Origin: Methylibium sp965279545
GTDB taxonomy: Bacteria > Pseudomonadota > Gammaproteobacteria > Burkholderiales > Burkholderiaceae_C
Assembly: GCF_965279545.1 (NCBI RefSeq)
Contig: NZ_OZ257250.1
Span: 3,782,001 to 3,846,000 of the forward strand
Direction: 5' to 3'
Length of the DNA: 64,000 bases
The notes beneath the pieces were generated by a model, which had not been told where the DNA came from, made no database searches, and saw nothing but the letters and a program-made list of their open reading frames with translations. Below are positions 61,681 to 64,000 of the stretch, in pieces. Within the stretch, counting starts at the first letter, position 1. Each line of letters starts with the position of its first letter. The translations under genes and the position numbers were made by a program.

Positions 61681-62050
61681 ATTGCATTCAGACGCATCGG
61701 ATTGGATGCTTGGGCCAGGGCTCGTTGGCACTGCTCGTGTGCGTGGGGTCGCTGAGGCTCGAAAGGTTCGCCGGCCGGCCGCCTGCCTGTACCGCGCGGT
61801 GCTGACGAGGACGCCGGGCGAGCGACTCCGCTCATGTCCCCCGGCGTCGGCCTGAAGGCCGACGCCTCCTCCTTTACTTCGCTGCGCCGCTCACCCGACG
61901 CCCTCGCCAGCACTCACCGTCACTGCCTTTGCAGGCCGCGGTGGTGGCAGCGCTGAGGTTTGACAGGCAGCTTTCCGGACAGGACACCGGTGACTGCAAC
62001 GAGCCGAAGGACGCTGGCTGATTTATACGGGTGAACGCAACTTGGTATCA
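61681..62050. repeat. composite intergenic repeat region after topB
   Basis: The 472-base gap between topB and the usp gene is mostly repeat. Bases 61681-61727 match 46087-46132; 61718-61830 match 49278-49393; 61970-62005 match 46123-46163 inverted; and 62000-62050 match 29294-29345. An 11-bp perfect palindrome arm pair, GGCGTCGGCCT/AGGCCGACGCC (61843-61866), may end transcription of topB. The last three bases are the usp stop codon. No gene was seen. Confidence 0.75.
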
Positions 62051-62485
62051 GCGCAGTACCAGCACCGGCAACGTGGCGTGGGTCAGCACTTTCTGGGTTT
62101 CGCTGCCCAGCAGCAGGCCCTTGATGCCGCGGCGGCCGTGCGAAGCCATCACGATCAGGTCGCAGCCGGATTGCGCGGCCGTGTCGTTGATCGCCTCGTG
62201 CGGATGGTCGTGCGTGATCATCACGGTGCGGCAGGCCACCCCTTCCTCCTTGGCGGCCCGCTCCACCTCGGACAGGAACTTCTGCGCCTGTGCCTTGCAC
62301 TCGGCGATGAACTCCTCGCGGGTGTCTTCGAGCATCGTGGTGCGGTAGGTCAGCGTGTGGAACTCGGGCACGACATGAACCGCGGTGACGCGGGCCTGCT
62401 GCTCCTTGGCGAACTGCAGGCCTTTGCGGACCGCTGCCTCGGAGGTGCCGGAACCATCGGTGGGCAATAGCAGGTGCTTGAACAT
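62048..62485 (-). CDS. universal stress protein (UspA family)
   Basis: A 145-residue single-domain USP with the alpha/beta fold. It starts MFKHLLLPTDGSGTSEAAV and carries the ATP-binding G-2x-G-9x-GS motif in SHGRRGIKGLLLGSETQKVL, so it is an ATP-binding member. The stop codon (TGA, 62048-62050) lies at the end of a dispersed repeat that also begins beyond the gene. Divergent from proA. Confidence 0.92.
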   Translation of the reverse strand: MFKHLLLPTDGSGTSEAAVRKGLQFAKEQQARVTAVHVVPEFHTLTYRTTMLEDTREEFIAECKAQAQKFLSEVERAAKEEGVACRTVMITHDHPHEAINDTAAQSGCDLIVMASHGRRGIKGLLLGSETQKVLTHATLPVLVLR

Positions 62486-62679
62486 GGCGACCTCCTTCGC
62501 AGTGGTAAAGAAAGCTTAGTCCATGCCGCTCCAAAGCGCGAGCTGTTCCGCAGCGCCCCGATGCTCGATCGGTGTCATCCTTTTTGCCGCGCTGCGCCAC
62601 CGTGGCTGCTGTGCTCTCAACTGGTGAGATCAACCTCTGCGGCGCAGCAGGGCCGGCGCCGCTTTGCGACAATCCGGCC

Positions 62680-63969
62680 ATGAACGCTCCCGACGCCACG
62701 CCTGTGATCGCGCTGATGGACCGCTTGGGCGCTGCCGCCCGCGCGGCGTCGACGGCGATGGCGGCGGCCTCGACGGCGGCGAAGAACGCCGCGCTGCTGG
62801 CGCTGGCCCGCGAGATCCGCGCCGGGGCCGCGCTGCTGGTCGTCGAGAACGCTCGTGATCTCGACGCCGCCACCCGCGCCGGCCTGGCCGCGCCGATGGT
62901 CGACCGCCTGCGCCTCACCGACGCAGTGATCGCGCAGATGGCCGAAGGCTGCGAGCAGGTCGCCGCGCTGCCCGACCCGATCGGCGAGATGACGAATCTG
63001 CGGCGCCGCCCGAGCGGCATCACGGTCGGCCAGATGCGGGTGCCGCTGGGCGTGTTCGGCATGGTCTTCGAGAGCCGGCCCAACGTGACGATCGATGCGG
63101 CCTCGCTGGCCATCAAGAGCGGCAATGCGGCGATCCTGCGCGGCGGCTCCGAGGCGTTGCACTCGAACACCGCGCTGATGACGCTGGTGGCGCGCGCGCT
63201 GGCCGTGGCCGGCCTGCCTGCCGACGCGGTGCAACTCGTGCCGACCACCGACCGCGCTGCGGTGGGCCGGCTGATCGCGATGCCGCAGTACGTGGACGTG
63301 ATCATTCCGCGCGGCGGCAAGGGCCTGATCGAGCGCATCGCCGCCGAGGCCACGGTGCCGGTCATCAAGCACCTCGACGGCAACTGCCATGTCTTCGTCG
63401 ATGCCAGCGCTGAACTCGAGCTTGCGGTGCGCGTGACCGACAACGCCAAGACGCAGAAGTACAGCCCTTGCAATGCCGCCGAATCGCTGCTGGTGCACCG
63501 CGACATCGCGGCGACCTTCCTGCCGCGCATCGGTGCGGTGTTCGCCGCCAAGGGCGTGGAGATGCGCTGCGGCCCGCGCGCCAAGGCGCTGCTGGCGGCG
63601 GTGCCGGGCGCCAGGCTGGCCGACGCGACCGAGGCCGACTGGGCCGAGGAGTACCTCGCGCCGGTCATCAGCATCAAGCTGGTCGACTCGCTGGACGAGG
63701 CGATCGCCCGCATCAACCGCTACGGCTCGCACCACACCGATGCGATCCTGACCCGCGACCACCCGAACGCGATGCGCTTCCTGCGCGAGGTCGATTCGGC
63801 CAGCGTGATGGTCAACGCCAGCACCCGCTTCGCCGACGGCTTCGAGTTCGGTCTCGGCGCCGAGATCGGCATCAGCACCGACAAGTTCCACGCCCGCGGG
63901 CCGGTGGGGCTGGAGGGCCTGACCTCGATGAAGTGGGTGGTGTTGGGCAACGGGGAAGTGCGTGGCTGA
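62680..63969 (+). CDS. proA: gamma-glutamyl phosphate reductase
   Basis: Second step of proline synthesis, NADPH-dependent reduction of gamma-glutamyl phosphate to the semialdehyde; 429 residues (E. coli 417). It has an aldehyde-dehydrogenase fold with VPLGVFGMVFESRPNVT, VIIPRGGKGLIERI, VIKHLDGNCHVFVD and the catalytic Cys in KYSPCNAAESLLVH. Start ATG at 62680. It ends 31 bases before the window edge, and no proB is in view. Confidence 0.96.
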   Translation: MNAPDATPVIALMDRLGAAARAASTAMAAASTAAKNAALLALAREIRAGAALLVVENARDLDAATRAGLAAPMVDRLRLTDAVIAQMAEGCEQVAALPDPIGEMTNLRRRPSGITVGQMRVPLGVFGMVFESRPNVTIDAASLAIKSGNAAILRGGSEALHSNTALMTLVARALAVAGLPADAVQLVPTTDRAAVGRLIAMPQYVDVIIPRGGKGLIERIAAEATVPVIKHLDGNCHVFVDASAELELAVRVTDNAKTQKYSPCNAAESLLVHRDIAATFLPRIGAVFAAKGVEMRCGPRAKALLAAVPGARLADATEADWAEEYLAPVISIKLVDSLDEAIARINRYGSHHTDAILTRDHPNAMRFLREVDSASVMVNASTRFADGFEFGLGAEIGISTDKFHARGPVGLEGLTSMKWVVLGNGEVRG

Positions 63970-64000
63970 TGCCCTGTGTCGGCGACCTGCGGGAGCCCGG

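Overview
The window is a very GC-rich (mostly near 70 % by eye), densely packed chromosomal segment of a betaproteobacterium. The gene content (glnE next to a divergent yhdP-type gene and a nitrilase, split rfaE2, DUF2788, UbiH, MprF/AcvB, tkt-gap, rhombosortase) and repeats of a kind I associate with the Rubrivivax/Leptothrix/Ideonella/Methylibium group suggest Burkholderiales. This placement is inference from gene families; there is no rRNA gene to confirm it. I saw no tRNA, rRNA, CRISPR array, prophage or replication origin. One complete insertion sequence is present.

Layout. 1-4.5 kb (minus): an FAD oxidoreductase - DUF1365 - cyclopropane-fatty-acid synthase operon (the last gene runs off the edge) with a periplasmic glutathione peroxidase upstream. 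4.7-6.8 kb: diiron ferritin-like protein, heptose-phosphate adenylyltransferase, rhombosortase. 6.8-17.7 kb: GlnE, divergent from YhdP-like and nitrilase genes, then a DUF2157/GDYXXLXY membrane pair. 17.8-21.9 kb: a methyltransferase, a GGDEF-EAL protein and an HExxH-type protein, with visibly lower GC in the first two. 22.1-26.1 kb: mprF-acvB lipid operon. 26.4-29.2 kb: alpha/beta hydrolase, ECF sigma factor with a ChrR-like cupin partner, SRPBCC protein. 29.5-34.8 kb: a signalling cluster (hybrid histidine kinase, two lone receivers, an EAL protein, HD-GYP). 35-36.2 kb: IS630-family element inserted at the stop codon of ubiH (36.2-37.4 kb).

37.5-46.1 kb holds the most unusual block: an SPFH-SHOCT protein, a zinc-ribbon DUF4178 membrane protein, a DUF350 membrane protein, a membrane-fused aminopropyltransferase and a Tat/lipoprotein-type FAD amine-oxidase-like protein, translationally coupled to a tartrate/malate dehydrogenase, DUF2189 and DUF2788. 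A speD-type S-adenosylmethionine decarboxylase, which would supply the aminopropyl donor, lies 8.5 kb downstream. 46.3-64 kb: a Fur-box-preceded small protein, PepP, an aldo/keto reductase, MurU-SpeD, transketolase-GAPDH, a secreted S8 protease with a GlyGly-CTERM-like tail (probable substrate of the rhombosortase), SET-BirA-SPOR, topoisomerase III, a universal stress protein and ProA.

How they fit together. Three modules concern the envelope: fatty-acyl modification (CFA/DUF1365/FAD oxidase, of families controlled by RpoE-ChrR in other bacteria, and a sigma/cupin pair of that type is in the window), aminoacyl-phosphatidylglycerol metabolism (MprF/AcvB), and the polyamine/SPFH block. Several intergenic gaps carry dispersed repeats, including one that copies the start of the DUF1365 gene, a 27-bp-period array, and a mosaic family found at about 29.3, 46.1, 49.3 and 61.7-62.0 kb.
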